A stretch of DNA of 64,000 nt, taken from Parapedobacter tibetensis. GTDB taxonomy: Bacteria > Bacteroidota > Bacteroidia > Sphingobacteriales > Sphingobacteriaceae. How positions within the stretch are numbered: position 1 is the stretch's first letter; each line of letters opens with the position of its first letter. The stretch lies in contig NZ_JAMXBE010000009.1 in assembly GCF_024704835.1 (NCBI RefSeq), positions 112,257 to 176,256 on the forward strand, written 5' to 3'. The notes beneath the pieces were generated by a model. The model made no database searches, had not been told where the DNA came from, and was given only the letters and a program-made list of their open reading frames with translations. Below, piece after piece: positions 27,475-37,332 of this stretch. The translations under genes were made by a program, and so were the position numbers.

Positions 27475-30400
27475 ATGTTCAATAAATTCATCGAAAGACC
27501 CGTACTGGCTACCGTTATTTCCATCCTTTTGGTCATTTTAGGTATCCTGGGCTTGTTCAGGTTACCGTTACAACAGTTTCCCGATATCGCTCCCCCAGCC
27601 GTACAGGTGATAGCCTTATATCCCGGGGCCAATGCCGAAACCGTGCTTCGTGCCGTGGCCCCATCCTTGGAAGAATCCATAAATGGGGTGGAAAACATGA
27701 GCTACATGAGTTCCACGGCCAGCAACGATGGTTCACTAATCATCACCGTTTATTTCAAGCTCGGCACCGACCCAGACCAAGCAGCTGTCAATGTACAAAA
27801 CCGGGTGGCCCAGGCGACAAGCCAATTGCCCGCCGAAGTCGTGCAGGCGGGTATTACCACCGAAAAGCAGCAAAACAGCCTTATCATGGTCATCGACCTT
27901 TATACGGAGGACGAAGCGCAGTATGACCAGACGTTTCTGGCGAATTATGCCCAGATCAATATCATCCCTGAGATGAAACGGATACCCGGAGTAGGGCAAG
28001 CCGTTATTTTCGGCGGGAGCAAGGATTACTCCATGCGTGTTTGGCTCAAGCCAAGCCAAATGGCCGCCTACAATGTTACACCCAGTGAAGTAATGGCTGC
28101 TATCCAAGATAAAAATGTGGAAGCAGCACCCGGTAGGTTTGGTGAGAGCAGTCAGGAGTCCTTCGAATTCGTTATAAAATATAAGGGAAAGCTGAACCAG
28201 CCCACTGAGTATGAAAATATCATTATCCGGTCAAACGCCGATGGTTCGATACTGAGGCTGAAGGATGTGGCTAGAATCGAATTCGGCTCGTACACCTACG
28301 CCAGCAACACCCGCATCAATGGAAAAGCCGGATTAAACATTGGGGTTATGCAGTTGGCCGGATCCAACGCCAGTGAAATACAAATTGCGCTCCAGGAGCT
28401 GATGGAGAAAGCAGCGCAAAATTTCCCCAAAGGGGTAGAATACCTCGTGCTCTATAACACGAAAGATTCCCTTGACCAGTCCATCACCCAAGTAAAATAC
28501 ACGCTGATTGAGGCATTTCTACTTGTTTTCCTCGTTGTCTTTTTGTTCCTCCAAGATATTCGGTCCACGCTTATTCCTGCTATCGCAGTGCCTGTTGCCA
28601 TCTTGGGCACCTTTTTCTTCATGCAGCTATTTGGATTTTCCATCAACCTGCTCACGTTGTTTGCCTTGGTATTAGCAATAGGCATTGTGGTAGATGATGC
28701 TATCGTGGTGGTAGAAGCTGTACATGCCAAAATGGAACACCAACATCTTGGGCCTAAGGCAGCCACAATATCTGCCATGGGCGAGATTACCGGAGCAATA
28801 GTCTCGATAACCTTGGTGATGTCTGCCGTATTCTTGCCCGTTGGCTTCATGGAAGGATCCACAGGGGTGTTTTACCAGCAGTTTGCCTTCACGCTGGCTA
28901 TCGCCATCGTCCTCTCGGCTGTAAACGCACTGACATTGAGCCCTGCGTTGTGCGCCCTGTTCCTAAAAGACAATCACCATGGACATGCCGCTGATGGCAA
29001 GAAGCTGTCGTTTAAGGACAAGTTTTTCATTGGCTTCAATACCGCCTTCACTAAGCTGACAAATCGTTATATCGGGAGCCTACGCTTCCTCATTCGCTTC
29101 AGGTGGCTTAGTTTAGCTGGGTTGGCCGTGATATTTATCAGCACGGTAGTGATGATTCAGCGCACACCTTCCGGCTTTATCCCCCCGGAAGACCAAGGCT
29201 TTATTGCCATTTCACTCTCCATGCCAGTAGGCGCCTCACTGGAGCGCACCAATACCGTGTTAAGAGAAGCGGAGGATATCTTACAGCCCATGACGTTCAC
29301 AAAAATTCTCAACGTGCTTTCAGGATATAACCTCCTCACCCAGTCTACCAGCCCCTCGGCGGGGGTGGCCTTTGTACTCCTCAAGCCTAATAAAGAACGG
29401 GGTGACGTGAAGGATATCGATGAAATCATGAACCTAGTAAGGCAGCGCTTGGCCAGCATCAAGGGTGCCGATTTCTTTGTGTTCACCTTCCCTACCGTAC
29501 CGGGTTTCAGTAATGTAGATGGCCTAGATATGGTGTTGCAGGATAGAACCGGGGGAAAACTGGACAGGTTTGGACAAATCGGCAACGGCTTCATCCAGAG
29601 CCTGATGGAGCGCCCAGAAATCGCGGTCGCCTTCACCTCCTTTCGGGCAGATTATCCCCAATATGAATTGCAGGTGGATGATGTGAAAGCGGAGCAACTA
29701 GGTGTACGTACTAAAGATATCCTACAGACCATGCAGGCGTATTTTGGTAGTATACAAGCGTCAGACTTCAATCGTTTCGGCAAATACTATCGGGTGATGC
29801 TACAGGCTGAGAAAGACGCCCGGGCGGAACCGTCTTCACTGGATGGTGTATTTGTGAAAAACGTTCGCGGCGATATGGTACCCATCAACACCGTGGTCAA
29901 ACTAGATCGTGTTTACGGCCCCGAAACGACTTCCCGGTATAATCTATTCAACTCCATTGGCATTAATGCGATACCAAGCCCGGGATTTAGTTCAGGTGAT
30001 GCCATACAAGCTGTGAATACCGTTGCTTCGCAATCATTGCCCGATGGGTTCTCTCATGAGTTTTCGGGCATCACCAAGGAAGAAATCACATCCGGTGGCC
30101 AATCGGTTATCATTTTCTTGATGTGCCTCCTATTCGTGTACTTCCTTTTGGCAGCGCAATACGAAAGTTATATATTGCCCATGGCGGTTATCTTGTCTAT
30201 ACCCACAGGTATCTTCGGTGTTTTTGCCGCTATCGGTATCACCGGCATCGAAAACAACATCTATGTACAGGTAGCCTTGGTCATGCTCATCGGCTTATTG
30301 GCCAAAAATGCTATTCTCATCGTGGAATTTGCCGTACAACGCCGTCGGGCCGGGAAATCACTGGTTGCTTCAGCATTAGAGGCCGCTAAGTTGCGGCTCC

Positions 30401-30687
30401 GTCCCATCCTCATGACTTCCTTTGCTTTCATTGTGGGTCTTACGCCCATGATGAGTGCCGTCGGCCCTTCCGCCAAGGGAAACCATTCCATCAGTATCGG
30501 TGCCGCCGGAGGGATGTTTACAGGCGTATTACTGGGGTTACTGATTATTCCAGTGCTATATATCATGTTCCAATATCTGCATGAAAAAGTGACAGGTAAG
30601 CGGCCTATAGTAGCGCCTCCCGTATCTGATTTCAGCGTGAACCACCAAGAGGTGGCAGCAGAACAGTCCGTATTGCACAACAATTAA
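27475..30687 (+). CDS. RND efflux permease (HAE1 family, AcrB/MexB-like)
   Basis: A 1070-residue proton-driven pump with twelve predicted membrane helices, two large periplasmic loops and the usual internal duplication. Seen: the N-terminal FIERPVLATVISILLVILG, the porter-domain GANAETVLRAVAPSLEE, the helix-4 proton-relay motif VLAIGIVVDDAIVVVE (paired acidic residues), and the second-half GLLAKNAILIVEFA with the lysine expected in helix 10. The length is normal for HAE1. With the adaptor and the channel it forms a complete tripartite pump; the substrates are unknown. Confidence 0.96.
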   Translation: MFNKFIERPVLATVISILLVILGILGLFRLPLQQFPDIAPPAVQVIALYPGANAETVLRAVAPSLEESINGVENMSYMSSTASNDGSLIITVYFKLGTDPDQAAVNVQNRVAQATSQLPAEVVQAGITTEKQQNSLIMVIDLYTEDEAQYDQTFLANYAQINIIPEMKRIPGVGQAVIFGGSKDYSMRVWLKPSQMAAYNVTPSEVMAAIQDKNVEAAPGRFGESSQESFEFVIKYKGKLNQPTEYENIIIRSNADGSILRLKDVARIEFGSYTYASNTRINGKAGLNIGVMQLAGSNASEIQIALQELMEKAAQNFPKGVEYLVLYNTKDSLDQSITQVKYTLIEAFLLVFLVVFLFLQDIRSTLIPAIAVPVAILGTFFFMQLFGFSINLLTLFALVLAIGIVVDDAIVVVEAVHAKMEHQHLGPKAATISAMGEITGAIVSITLVMSAVFLPVGFMEGSTGVFYQQFAFTLAIAIVLSAVNALTLSPALCALFLKDNHHGHAADGKKLSFKDKFFIGFNTAFTKLTNRYIGSLRFLIRFRWLSLAGLAVIFISTVVMIQRTPSGFIPPEDQGFIAISLSMPVGASLERTNTVLREAEDILQPMTFTKILNVLSGYNLLTQSTSPSAGVAFVLLKPNKERGDVKDIDEIMNLVRQRLASIKGADFFVFTFPTVPGFSNVDGLDMVLQDRTGGKLDRFGQIGNGFIQSLMERPEIAVAFTSFRADYPQYELQVDDVKAEQLGVRTKDILQTMQAYFGSIQASDFNRFGKYYRVMLQAEKDARAEPSSLDGVFVKNVRGDMVPINTVVKLDRVYGPETTSRYNLFNSIGINAIPSPGFSSGDAIQAVNTVASQSLPDGFSHEFSGITKEEITSGGQSVIIFLMCLLFVYFLLAAQYESYILPMAVILSIPTGIFGVFAAIGITGIENNIYVQVALVMLIGLLAKNAILIVEFAVQRRRAGKSLVASALEAAKLRLRPILMTSFAFIVGLTPMMSAVGPSAKGNHSISIGAAGGMFTGVLLGLLIIPVLYIMFQYLHEKVTGKRPIVAPPVSDFSVNHQEVAAEQSVLHNN

Positions 30688-30704
30688 ACACATCGCGAAT
30701 CATG

Positions 30705-30731
30705 ACCTGCAGGACAATATCTCCTGCAGGT
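30705..30731 (+). repeat. Perfect 10-bp hairpin between permease and channel genes
   Basis: ACCTGCAGGA (30705-30714), a 7-nt loop and TCCTGCAGGT (30722-30731) would form a stable stem-loop in the operon mRNA. There is no T-run, so it may protect the upstream mRNA or lower expression of the channel gene rather than end transcription. Confidence 0.5.
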
Positions 30732-30769
30732 TATTGATACCGTGAGTCTACAATAATAAATTATACAAC

Positions 30770-32197
30770 ATGCATACCATTCGTTTACTACCCGTTTTCC
30801 TTGGTCTCACCCTAGTATTGGCTTCCTGCAAGGTATCGAAAGACAGCGTTGCTGCGCTCACCGCTTTGCCTGACTCTTATCGCAACGCAACCCCCACTAT
30901 GGACGATGCCATTGATTCGTTAGGCATAACCGCCCTTTCTCGAGCGGATTTCTTTGCAGAAAAGGGCCTGCTGGCATTGATCGACACCGCTATCGCGAAA
31001 AATAATGACCTGCAACTCGCCATTAAAAACTTGGAAGTGGCCCAACAGCTATTGAAACAGGCAAAAATGGCTTACCTGCCTACTGTGGGACTATCCGTCG
31101 TAGCCAGTTCCACCCGCCCATCAAACAATAGCTTAAATGGTCTCAGCCTCAATCAGTTCTTGGGCAGCAAGCATATTGAAGATTATAGTGCCGGAGCTTC
31201 CCTTTCATGGGAGGTCGATATTTGGGGTAAGATCCGCAGCCAGAAGGCTGCTGCCCTTGCTTCTTATCTACAGACTGAGGAGGCCCAAAAAGCCGTACAG
31301 ACCCAACTGGTGGCCAATGTTGCACAGGCTTACTATAACCTATTGATGCTCAAAGAACAGCTCAGCATCGCTAAGCGCAATCTTTCGCTCAACGACACGA
31401 CCCTCACCCTTATCCGGCACCAATATGAAGTGGGCGAAGCAAGTTTGCTTGCCATTGAGCAAGCCGAAGCACAACAATTGGCCGCTGCCGAACTGGTTCC
31501 GGTATTCGAGCAGGAAATCAACCTGCAGGAAAACGCGCTGAATATCTTGCTGGGCAATATGCCCGATTCCGTTGAGACTAGAGTAAGTCTCACAGATATC
31601 ACCATCCCACAAAACATGTCGGCTGGTATTCCATCCATCCTCTTGAGTAGGCGGCCCGACGTGAAATCTTCGGAGCTTGGAATCCTTATTGCCGATGCAA
31701 ACATGCGACAGGCAAGGGCCAGCATGTACCCTTCATTGACGATCACGGCGCAAGGTGGTGTCAATACCTTTACTGCAAGCAATTGGTTTAATATCCCTGC
31801 GTCGTTATTTGGTGCCGTTGCCGGCGGGCTTACCCAGCCCATCTTGCAAAAGCGTGAACTGAAAACAAAATATGAGACAGCCCGCATTGAAAGAGAAAAA
31901 TCGGTTATCCAGTTCAGGCAATCCATCCTGATCGCAGTGGGCGAGGTATCGGATGCGTTAATCAAACTCGAAAAACTGAAGCAGCGTGATGCCATTGCCA
32001 CAGACCGGGTAGAAAAATTGCGCAGTGCCATTGCAAATGCCGATATGCTATTTAAAAATGGCATGGCAAACTACTTGGAAGTAATCACTGCCCAGAGCAA
32101 TGTGCTGCAAAGTGAATTGGAATTAGCCAACATCAAACGGTTGCAATTGGGAGCGTTGACCGATCTTTATCGGGCCGTTGGAGGTGGGTGGCAGTGA
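30770..32197 (+). CDS. TolC-like outer-membrane efflux lipoprotein (NodT family)
   Basis: A 475-residue channel protein. A signal with lipobox LASC (about residue 20) is followed by two outer-membrane-efflux-protein repeats (about 75-270 and 290-470) with long helical heptads (NLEVAQQLLKQAKMAYLPTV and RRPDVKSSELGILIADANMR, the latter being the NodT/OprM signature). It forms the outer-membrane exit of the pump. It lies 82 bp after the permease and is presumably read from the same promoter. Confidence 0.94.
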   Translation: MHTIRLLPVFLGLTLVLASCKVSKDSVAALTALPDSYRNATPTMDDAIDSLGITALSRADFFAEKGLLALIDTAIAKNNDLQLAIKNLEVAQQLLKQAKMAYLPTVGLSVVASSTRPSNNSLNGLSLNQFLGSKHIEDYSAGASLSWEVDIWGKIRSQKAAALASYLQTEEAQKAVQTQLVANVAQAYYNLLMLKEQLSIAKRNLSLNDTTLTLIRHQYEVGEASLLAIEQAEAQQLAAAELVPVFEQEINLQENALNILLGNMPDSVETRVSLTDITIPQNMSAGIPSILLSRRPDVKSSELGILIADANMRQARASMYPSLTITAQGGVNTFTASNWFNIPASLFGAVAGGLTQPILQKRELKTKYETARIEREKSVIQFRQSILIAVGEVSDALIKLEKLKQRDAIATDRVEKLRSAIANADMLFKNGMANYLEVITAQSNVLQSELELANIKRLQLGALTDLYRAVGGGWQ

Positions 32198-32232
32198 TCG
32201 CCAGCCACTTTCGATAAATTTATGCAAAAAGT

Positions 32233-32264
32233 TTTGGAAGCATTACAAATACTTCTATCTTTGC
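32233..32264 (+). promoter_or_regulatory. Bacteroidota-type promoter for tRNA-Glu
   Basis: TTTG (32233-32236), a 19-bp spacer and TATCTTTGC (32256-32264) give one of the best consensus matches in the window, 40 bp upstream of the tRNA. Confidence 0.75.
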
Positions 32265-32304
32265 AGACCGAAAAATCCCATTGGGGTTTGAGAAAACTAA
32301 GCAT

Positions 32305-32376
32305 GGCCCGTTCGTCTAGGGGTTAGGACGCCAGATTTTCATTCTGGAAACAGGGGTTCGATTCCCCTACGGGCTA
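32305..32376 (+). tRNA. tRNA-Glu (anticodon TTC)
   Basis: Acceptor arms GGCCCGT and ACGGGCT pair (first pair G-U), with discriminator A. The anticodon stem CCAGA/TCTGG holds the loop TTTTCAT with anticodon TTC, and the T arm is AGGGGTTCGATTCCCCT. Length is 72 nt and the CCA end is not encoded. It is flanked by its own promoter and terminator. Confidence 0.96.
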
Positions 32377-32384
32377 CTTGACAG

Positions 32385-32416
32385 AAAGTCGCTGTAAACC
32401 AGCGACTTTTCCGTTT
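32385..32416 (+). terminator. Rho-independent terminator after tRNA-Glu
   Basis: AAAGTCGCTG (32385-32394), loop TAAAC and CAGCGACTTT (32400-32409) form a perfect 10-bp stem followed by TCCGTTTT. Confidence 0.85.
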
Positions 32417-32513
32417 TAACACCATATAACCTCCTGTTAATGGAAGTGATAAGAACCAAGGGGTTCCCCTTTCGTCAACATGTCTCTTGGATTTTCGAAT
32501 TTATTATTTTCCG

Positions 32514-34529
32514 CTAAAAATCGTAAACCAAGGGAATCAGCAATTCCACTAGCGTTCCCCGTTGATTTCCAGGCAGTGTATTCCGATCGATAACGCTGAC
32601 ACCAAACGACATCCCCTTTTCCATTTCTAGTATCTGTAACCGCTCCCTGCTAATTGCTGTGGAAAGCGATTTCTTTTTGCTCGCGATTTTAGTTTCCAAG
32701 GCGGCAGTGCCGTCAATACCGGGGCCGTTATCCGAAATGGTCACCCTTAGCCGCTTCTCATCAGGCTCACGAAGCACTACGATGTCAATCAAGCCCTTCC
32801 CTTCCGTACTGTCCACACCATGTATAATAGCATTTTCAACAAACGGCTGTATCAGCATCGGAGGGATAAGCCAGCCCTGAAGTTCCTCTTCGTCAATCGT
32901 ATGGTGGTCAATACGAAAATCAAATCCCTCCTCGTACCGCATTTGCTGAAGCCCCAAGTAATACCTCAGCGTTTCAAGCTCATCGCCCAAGGGAACAAAG
33001 CTCTCCCGCGATAATTCCAAACTGTTGCGCAGCAGTCTGCTGAATTGTTTGAGGTACTTCAGCGCTTTCTGTTTTTCATCCAACCGGATATAACTTTGCA
33101 ACGACCCCAGCGTATTGAAAATAAAATGGGGTTCCATCTGGGTGCGCAACAGACGCTGTTCTAATTCAATGGCATTTTTCTGCAAATGGGCACGTTCGGC
33201 TTCAGCCCGCAATCTACGCTGTCTCCGGCCCGTATAGAGCAGAACAACGACGGCAATGGCCAGCAGTGCAGACAGGGTGGTGATGACCAACAACAGGCGA
33301 TTTTCAGCCAGCTGCCCTTCTTTGATCACCACTTGGCGGTTTAGTTCCAAAATAGACTTTTCTTTCGCCTGAAGCTCGTAAATCGCAGACATCTCTGCAA
33401 TTGCCTGTGCATATTTGTTTTCGTTAAGCTCTCGCGTCGCTTCCAACACATTCAAGTGTTCCTGATAAGCCCGGCCGTATTGCCCTGAAGTGAAAAAGAA
33501 GTTGACCAAATTCTCACGGTATAGGATATGCTCCTTGGTCGATAGATAATCGCCGTGCTCTTCTATGAATCGCTCGCCACGCCGCAAATAAAACGAAGCG
33601 CTGTCCAATCGCCGCTTTTGTATAAAACGATCCGACAAATTGACGAAGTCCTTGAACAGGTTGGCATAGTCGGTGGGAGATGCACCTCCTGAAGCGATTT
33701 TAGCTTCATCGATATGCAGGATCGCACGATGGTAATAAATGGATGAATCCGATTCGCCTACTTCACCATAATAGAGCGCCTTACGATCAAACAGGAAACG
33801 AGGGATAGCCGCATCGGGATATTCCTCGGCCAAGGTTTCCATGCGTTGGATGTATACCCATGCCGAATCTAGTTGCTTTTCAGAAACACTCAAAAAATCT
33901 GATGCTAATTGGTCGTAAGCACGTAAAAGCAACCGGGCGCTCACCGCGGTATCAGCTTTCAACCGCCTAACTGCCTCGTTGTTACGCGCAATGGCACGCT
34001 CGTATTGGTGCAGTCCGGCATCCGATTGCGCTGCTGCAAGGTAAATCATGGCCTGCTGGCTATTCGATAAGCCGAGCGTTTGGCGATCGGCATTCTGAAT
34101 CATCGTCACCGCTAGGTCATAGTAATAGTTTGCCTGATGGATAAGCTGCTCATGCGTAGCGATATTACCCTCTCCCACATTGAAAAGAACCATCATATCT
34201 TCCACGCCATCCTGCCGTTCAATAAGTGACCACGCCCGCCGCATATGCCATTTGATGGAATCTAAATCATTCTTTGCATAGTACACACCGGCCAACTGAT
34301 AATGTATCTTCGCTAGCAATATCGAATCTGACGAAAACGGCTGGGTAGCCAGCAGTTCCTGCCAGTAGGCGGTTCGCTTCGCGACATCGCTCAAAAGGCG
34401 CGCCTCCGTTTCAGCGTCCTTTAATAAAGCCAGTCCACGCTGGCGCTGCTTTTCGACATGCTCCCTATCCGGTTGAGAAACGCACCCCACAATCAACAAC
34501 ACACCGAATAGCAAGCAGACCTGTTTCAT
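32514..34529 (-). CDS. TPR-containing sensor histidine kinase (LytS/YehU-type)
   Basis: A 671-residue kinase. I start at the ATG complementary to 34527-34529 because it begins a lipoprotein-like signal (MKQVCLLFGVLLIVGC); the longer frame runs into the response-regulator gene. Order: about 370 residues of TPR-like helices outside the membrane, one membrane helix (about 405-425, LLLVITTLSALLAIAVVVLL), the His_kinase motif QMEPHFIFNTLGSLQSYI with the phospho-accepting histidine, then an HATPase domain with FVENAIIHG and ISDNGPGID. The gene follows its response regulator by 5 bp. The signal sensed is unknown. Confidence 0.9.
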   Translation of the reverse strand: MKQVCLLFGVLLIVGCVSQPDREHVEKQRQRGLALLKDAETEARLLSDVAKRTAYWQELLATQPFSSDSILLAKIHYQLAGVYYAKNDLDSIKWHMRRAWSLIERQDGVEDMMVLFNVGEGNIATHEQLIHQANYYYDLAVTMIQNADRQTLGLSNSQQAMIYLAAAQSDAGLHQYERAIARNNEAVRRLKADTAVSARLLLRAYDQLASDFLSVSEKQLDSAWVYIQRMETLAEEYPDAAIPRFLFDRKALYYGEVGESDSSIYYHRAILHIDEAKIASGGASPTDYANLFKDFVNLSDRFIQKRRLDSASFYLRRGERFIEEHGDYLSTKEHILYRENLVNFFFTSGQYGRAYQEHLNVLEATRELNENKYAQAIAEMSAIYELQAKEKSILELNRQVVIKEGQLAENRLLLVITTLSALLAIAVVVLLYTGRRQRRLRAEAERAHLQKNAIELEQRLLRTQMEPHFIFNTLGSLQSYIRLDEKQKALKYLKQFSRLLRNSLELSRESFVPLGDELETLRYYLGLQQMRYEEGFDFRIDHHTIDEEELQGWLIPPMLIQPFVENAIIHGVDSTEGKGLIDIVVLREPDEKRLRVTISDNGPGIDGTAALETKIASKKKSLSTAISRERLQILEMEKGMSFGVSVIDRNTLPGNQRGTLVELLIPLVYDF

Positions 34530-34534
34530 GGGGT

Positions 34535-35314
34535 TCACCGTTGCGTCAAACGTTGCAGCACATAGTCCTTTTTCCGTACAGAGACCGGGATTTGGCTGTT
34601 GTCTTTCAGGTAAATGTATCCGGTCTTGATGTATCGATCCACAAACAACAAATTGAGGAGATAAGATTGATGGGGGCGGATAAACCATTTCTCCGGCAGC
34701 AATTCATCATAATACTTCAATGGTTTAGAAACCATGATCTCCCGTTTATCATGAAGTACAAACGTGGTATAACTCCCTTCGCTTTTGCAGTACACAATAT
34801 TCTTGATCTGCAGCAACTGGAGATATTCCATCGTATGCAACACGATCTGGTCGTCGAGTGACACAATGGGGGCCACCCCTTCCGGTTCCTTAGCGATCTG
34901 TACTTCCGCTGCTTGCAATTGCTGCTGTCGCATCGACACATCCAGCTTTTCAGGTTTCGCAAAACTTGTGCGCACCCGATCAAGCGCTGCCTGCAATTCA
35001 TCCTCATCCAGGGGTTTGAGCAGGTAATCCAACGCCCCGAACTTGATTGCTTTGATTGCGTGGTGATTATACGCCGTGATGAATATAATCTGCAGCGGCA
35101 TTTCGCCAATTTGTTTCAGTAGCTCAAATGCATTCCCATCGGTCAACTGAATATCCATCAACAACAAATCAGGTTTCTTATCGGTAATCAACGCCACCCC
35201 TTGGGCGACACTTCCTGCAGACCCGGCAAATTCCAGGTCCGGCTGTTTGCTCACCAACCATTCGATTTCCTTTCGGATGGCGGCTTCATCTTCTATAATG
35301 ACCGTTTTTATCAT
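34535..35314 (-). CDS. LytTR-family response regulator
   Basis: A 259-residue regulator. The receiver domain carries the acidic pocket EDE (8-10), phosphorylation site D54 (LLLMDIQL) and K100 (DYLLKP). The C-terminal LytTR DNA-binding domain spans about 155-255 (IVYCKSEGSYTTFVLHDKRE, WFIRPHQSYLLNL, IPVSVRKKDYV). It is the first gene of a two-gene operon with the sensor kinase. LytTR regulators bind paired direct repeats; the target genes are not visible. Confidence 0.93.
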   Translation of the reverse strand: MIKTVIIEDEAAIRKEIEWLVSKQPDLEFAGSAGSVAQGVALITDKKPDLLLMDIQLTDGNAFELLKQIGEMPLQIIFITAYNHHAIKAIKFGALDYLLKPLDEDELQAALDRVRTSFAKPEKLDVSMRQQQLQAAEVQIAKEPEGVAPIVSLDDQIVLHTMEYLQLLQIKNIVYCKSEGSYTTFVLHDKREIMVSKPLKYYDELLPEKWFIRPHQSYLLNLLFVDRYIKTGYIYLKDNSQIPVSVRKKDYVLQRLTQR

Positions 35315-35340
35315 GCTATATCATATCAGGTAGTGTGGAG

Positions 35341-35348
35341 CAAATATA
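35341..35348 (-). promoter_or_regulatory. Putative -7 box of the two-component operon
   Basis: CAAATATA reads TATATTTG on the minus strand, a perfect -7 element 27 bp before the response-regulator ATG. The -33 part is weak. Confidence 0.45.
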
Positions 35349-35368
35349 GTCTTTTTCAAAGTTATCGG

Positions 35369-35902
35369 CTAAACAACGCCGTCCCTAGCCTCCGCTATCC
35401 GTTGCTTGAGCTGCCTGGCAAAGGTGGTGAACGCTGCGGATGAACTGAAAAACGACTCCCTGAATAATTCGGTGCTTCCATCCGCAAATTGCACGAGTAA
35501 GCAAGTTCCTTTGCCCTGTCCAATCTGCCGGGGTTCCTCCCCGGCACGTAGCATGTTATCGATGCTTGCGTAAGGTTTGGTCTTTCTGCCGGCATTCCTT
35601 CCTTGTATCGTGGAAAACGAAATGCCCTGATCGTCCAGCGTAATGGCTCCGCCGTGTTTCCGCAGTGCCACCGCTTTCACTACCGCTTGCTTTACATACC
35701 ACAACGCCGCCAATCCGGCGACGACCAAGATGATATTTAAGATCGGGAATGGCACATGGAGCACCAACCGGTTGATACGGATCCCATCGATTCGGTAAAA
35801 CAACGGATATATGACAACAGCTATACCCAGCAATCCCAGTATACATGCTAGGTAGTTGCCAACAAACTTTGGTTTGTACGCAAATATCTTTGGTTCCATC
35901 AT
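35369..35902 (-). CDS. Two-helix membrane protein with PH-like C-terminal domain
   Basis: A 177-residue protein. I use the ATG at 35902 (MMEPKIFAYKPK), because a -7-like box (TACTTTTG on the minus strand, 35924-35931) covers the upstream ATG at 35926. Two membrane helices (about 15-32 and 48-68) are followed by a cytoplasmic beta-rich domain (AITLDDQGISFST, KPYASIDNMLRAG, CLLVQFADGSTELFRE). This outline resembles bacterial PH-like membrane proteins of the STM3941 kind. No function is assigned. Confidence 0.7.
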   Translation of the reverse strand: MMEPKIFAYKPKFVGNYLACILGLLGIAVVIYPLFYRIDGIRINRLVLHVPFPILNIILVVAGLAALWYVKQAVVKAVALRKHGGAITLDDQGISFSTIQGRNAGRKTKPYASIDNMLRAGEEPRQIGQGKGTCLLVQFADGSTELFRESFFSSSAAFTTFARQLKQRIAEARDGVV

Positions 35903-35978
35903 TTCACCTATGTGGTCCATACACAAAAGTAACGTACTTTAACAAGGCCCCCTCGGTCTGATTGATATCCGCCGAGCA

Positions 35979-37310
35979 TTATTCAGGAACCGTGGCGGGG
36001 GATTGAGAAAATGTACGGTAAGCCAACACCTCTTCATCCCCGAATCGCTCGGCCAATTCCCAAGCCGTCAGGTCGGCAGGAAAAATTTCCGGATCCAGAA
36101 AATAGCTGCCCCCGGTTTCCACATTGCATACCTTGTCCGCATCATGCTTACGCTTCCGAATTTCTTCGGCCAGCACCTGGGAATCACGGCGCTCGGGCAG
36201 CTGCGAACGCTCGTAAATCAACCACCAAAGTGGCGTAACCCGGCAATAGCGGTACAGGTCAAATGCTAGTTCATCCACCAGCAACCGCATCGTTTCATAG
36301 GATGGAAAATAATCGGGCGTGATGTGATACAGGATTTCCCAGATATCCTGTTTCCGCGGGTTGGCACCGGCATTGATCAGCAGTTCCACAATGCCCGGGT
36401 CGCTGATCAGGATCGCTCGGCAAAGCAATTGATTGAGGAGGTACACTTTGTCCTCTCGGCTATCTGGGCCATTGAGGTAGTTGTTTAACAGGTGTTTAAG
36501 CACTTCCGGGTGCGTGGCGATCGACCAACCTCCGCCATCGCGTTCAACAAGTTTCAACAGCTGATGCTCGCCCACCACGGCCCCACACCGGATCAAGCTG
36601 TCCATGCTTGCCAGCAGCGTATCAACCCGCACCTGCTCCCCTCTACGCTGATGCTCGATGATAGTTAGCGATTGTTCGACTCGGTCATCCAATTGCTTTT
36701 GAACTGACACTTCGGGAATAACAGCGTCAAAACGAGTATCCGCTTCCCGAGCCAAAACACTATCGCGGAATGCCGCGTAGCTATCGATGTTGAACGTCCG
36801 TTTCACGCGCAGCAGGTACCCCCGTGTCCCCCAAAAGATACGGGGTTCGTCAATACCGTTCGATACGATCAGTCCAAACGGTTTTTTACGGTCGTCAGGC
36901 CGGTTATGGAAAATATACGGCCCTGTCCTGTTTTCAAAACGCACATGCCCTTGGGCCACTTTACGCACCTTGGGTTTTTGGTTCACCGCATCACGTGCGT
37001 CTTCCACATAACCTGCTTCATCTTCGATGGTCATGATCGGACATTCCGAAGTAATGGCACCGCCGAAAAATTCAATCAGTTGCGTCATCTGTTCGCGTTG
37101 TTCGGCGTCAGCGACGTTGTCGTACGTATCGTCATCCGGATTCGGCCGGAAGGCTACCACGCTGTACTGAGGAACCGTAAAGGCAAGCACCTGCTTTCCA
37201 TAATTGCGGGCCGGTGCTTCACCCTGTACGTTGACGATCATCCGTGGGGCATGGCACCCCAATGCCAGCATAGCGATAAAAAGAATGAGTATGAAACGAA
37301 ACAAAATCAA
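35979..37310 (-). CDS. Lipoprotein of unknown function with ankyrin-like segment
   Basis: A 443-residue protein with signal and lipobox LALGC (about residue 19). The first part (about 25-220) matches nothing I know. The middle (about 250-360) has ankyrin-like helices (HPEVLKHLLNNYLNG, DPGIVELLINAGANP, SYETMRLLVDELAFDL). It follows the zinc-ribbon membrane gene by 22 bp on the same strand. Probably lineage-specific. Confidence 0.7.
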   Translation of the reverse strand: MILFRFILILFIAMLALGCHAPRMIVNVQGEAPARNYGKQVLAFTVPQYSVVAFRPNPDDDTYDNVADAEQREQMTQLIEFFGGAITSECPIMTIEDEAGYVEDARDAVNQKPKVRKVAQGHVRFENRTGPYIFHNRPDDRKKPFGLIVSNGIDEPRIFWGTRGYLLRVKRTFNIDSYAAFRDSVLAREADTRFDAVIPEVSVQKQLDDRVEQSLTIIEHQRRGEQVRVDTLLASMDSLIRCGAVVGEHQLLKLVERDGGGWSIATHPEVLKHLLNNYLNGPDSREDKVYLLNQLLCRAILISDPGIVELLINAGANPRKQDIWEILYHITPDYFPSYETMRLLVDELAFDLYRYCRVTPLWWLIYERSQLPERRDSQVLAEEIRKRKHDADKVCNVETGGSYFLDPEIFPADLTAWELAERFGDEEVLAYRTFSQSPATVPE

Positions 37311-37332
37311 AGAATATCCCTTTTTTATACAA

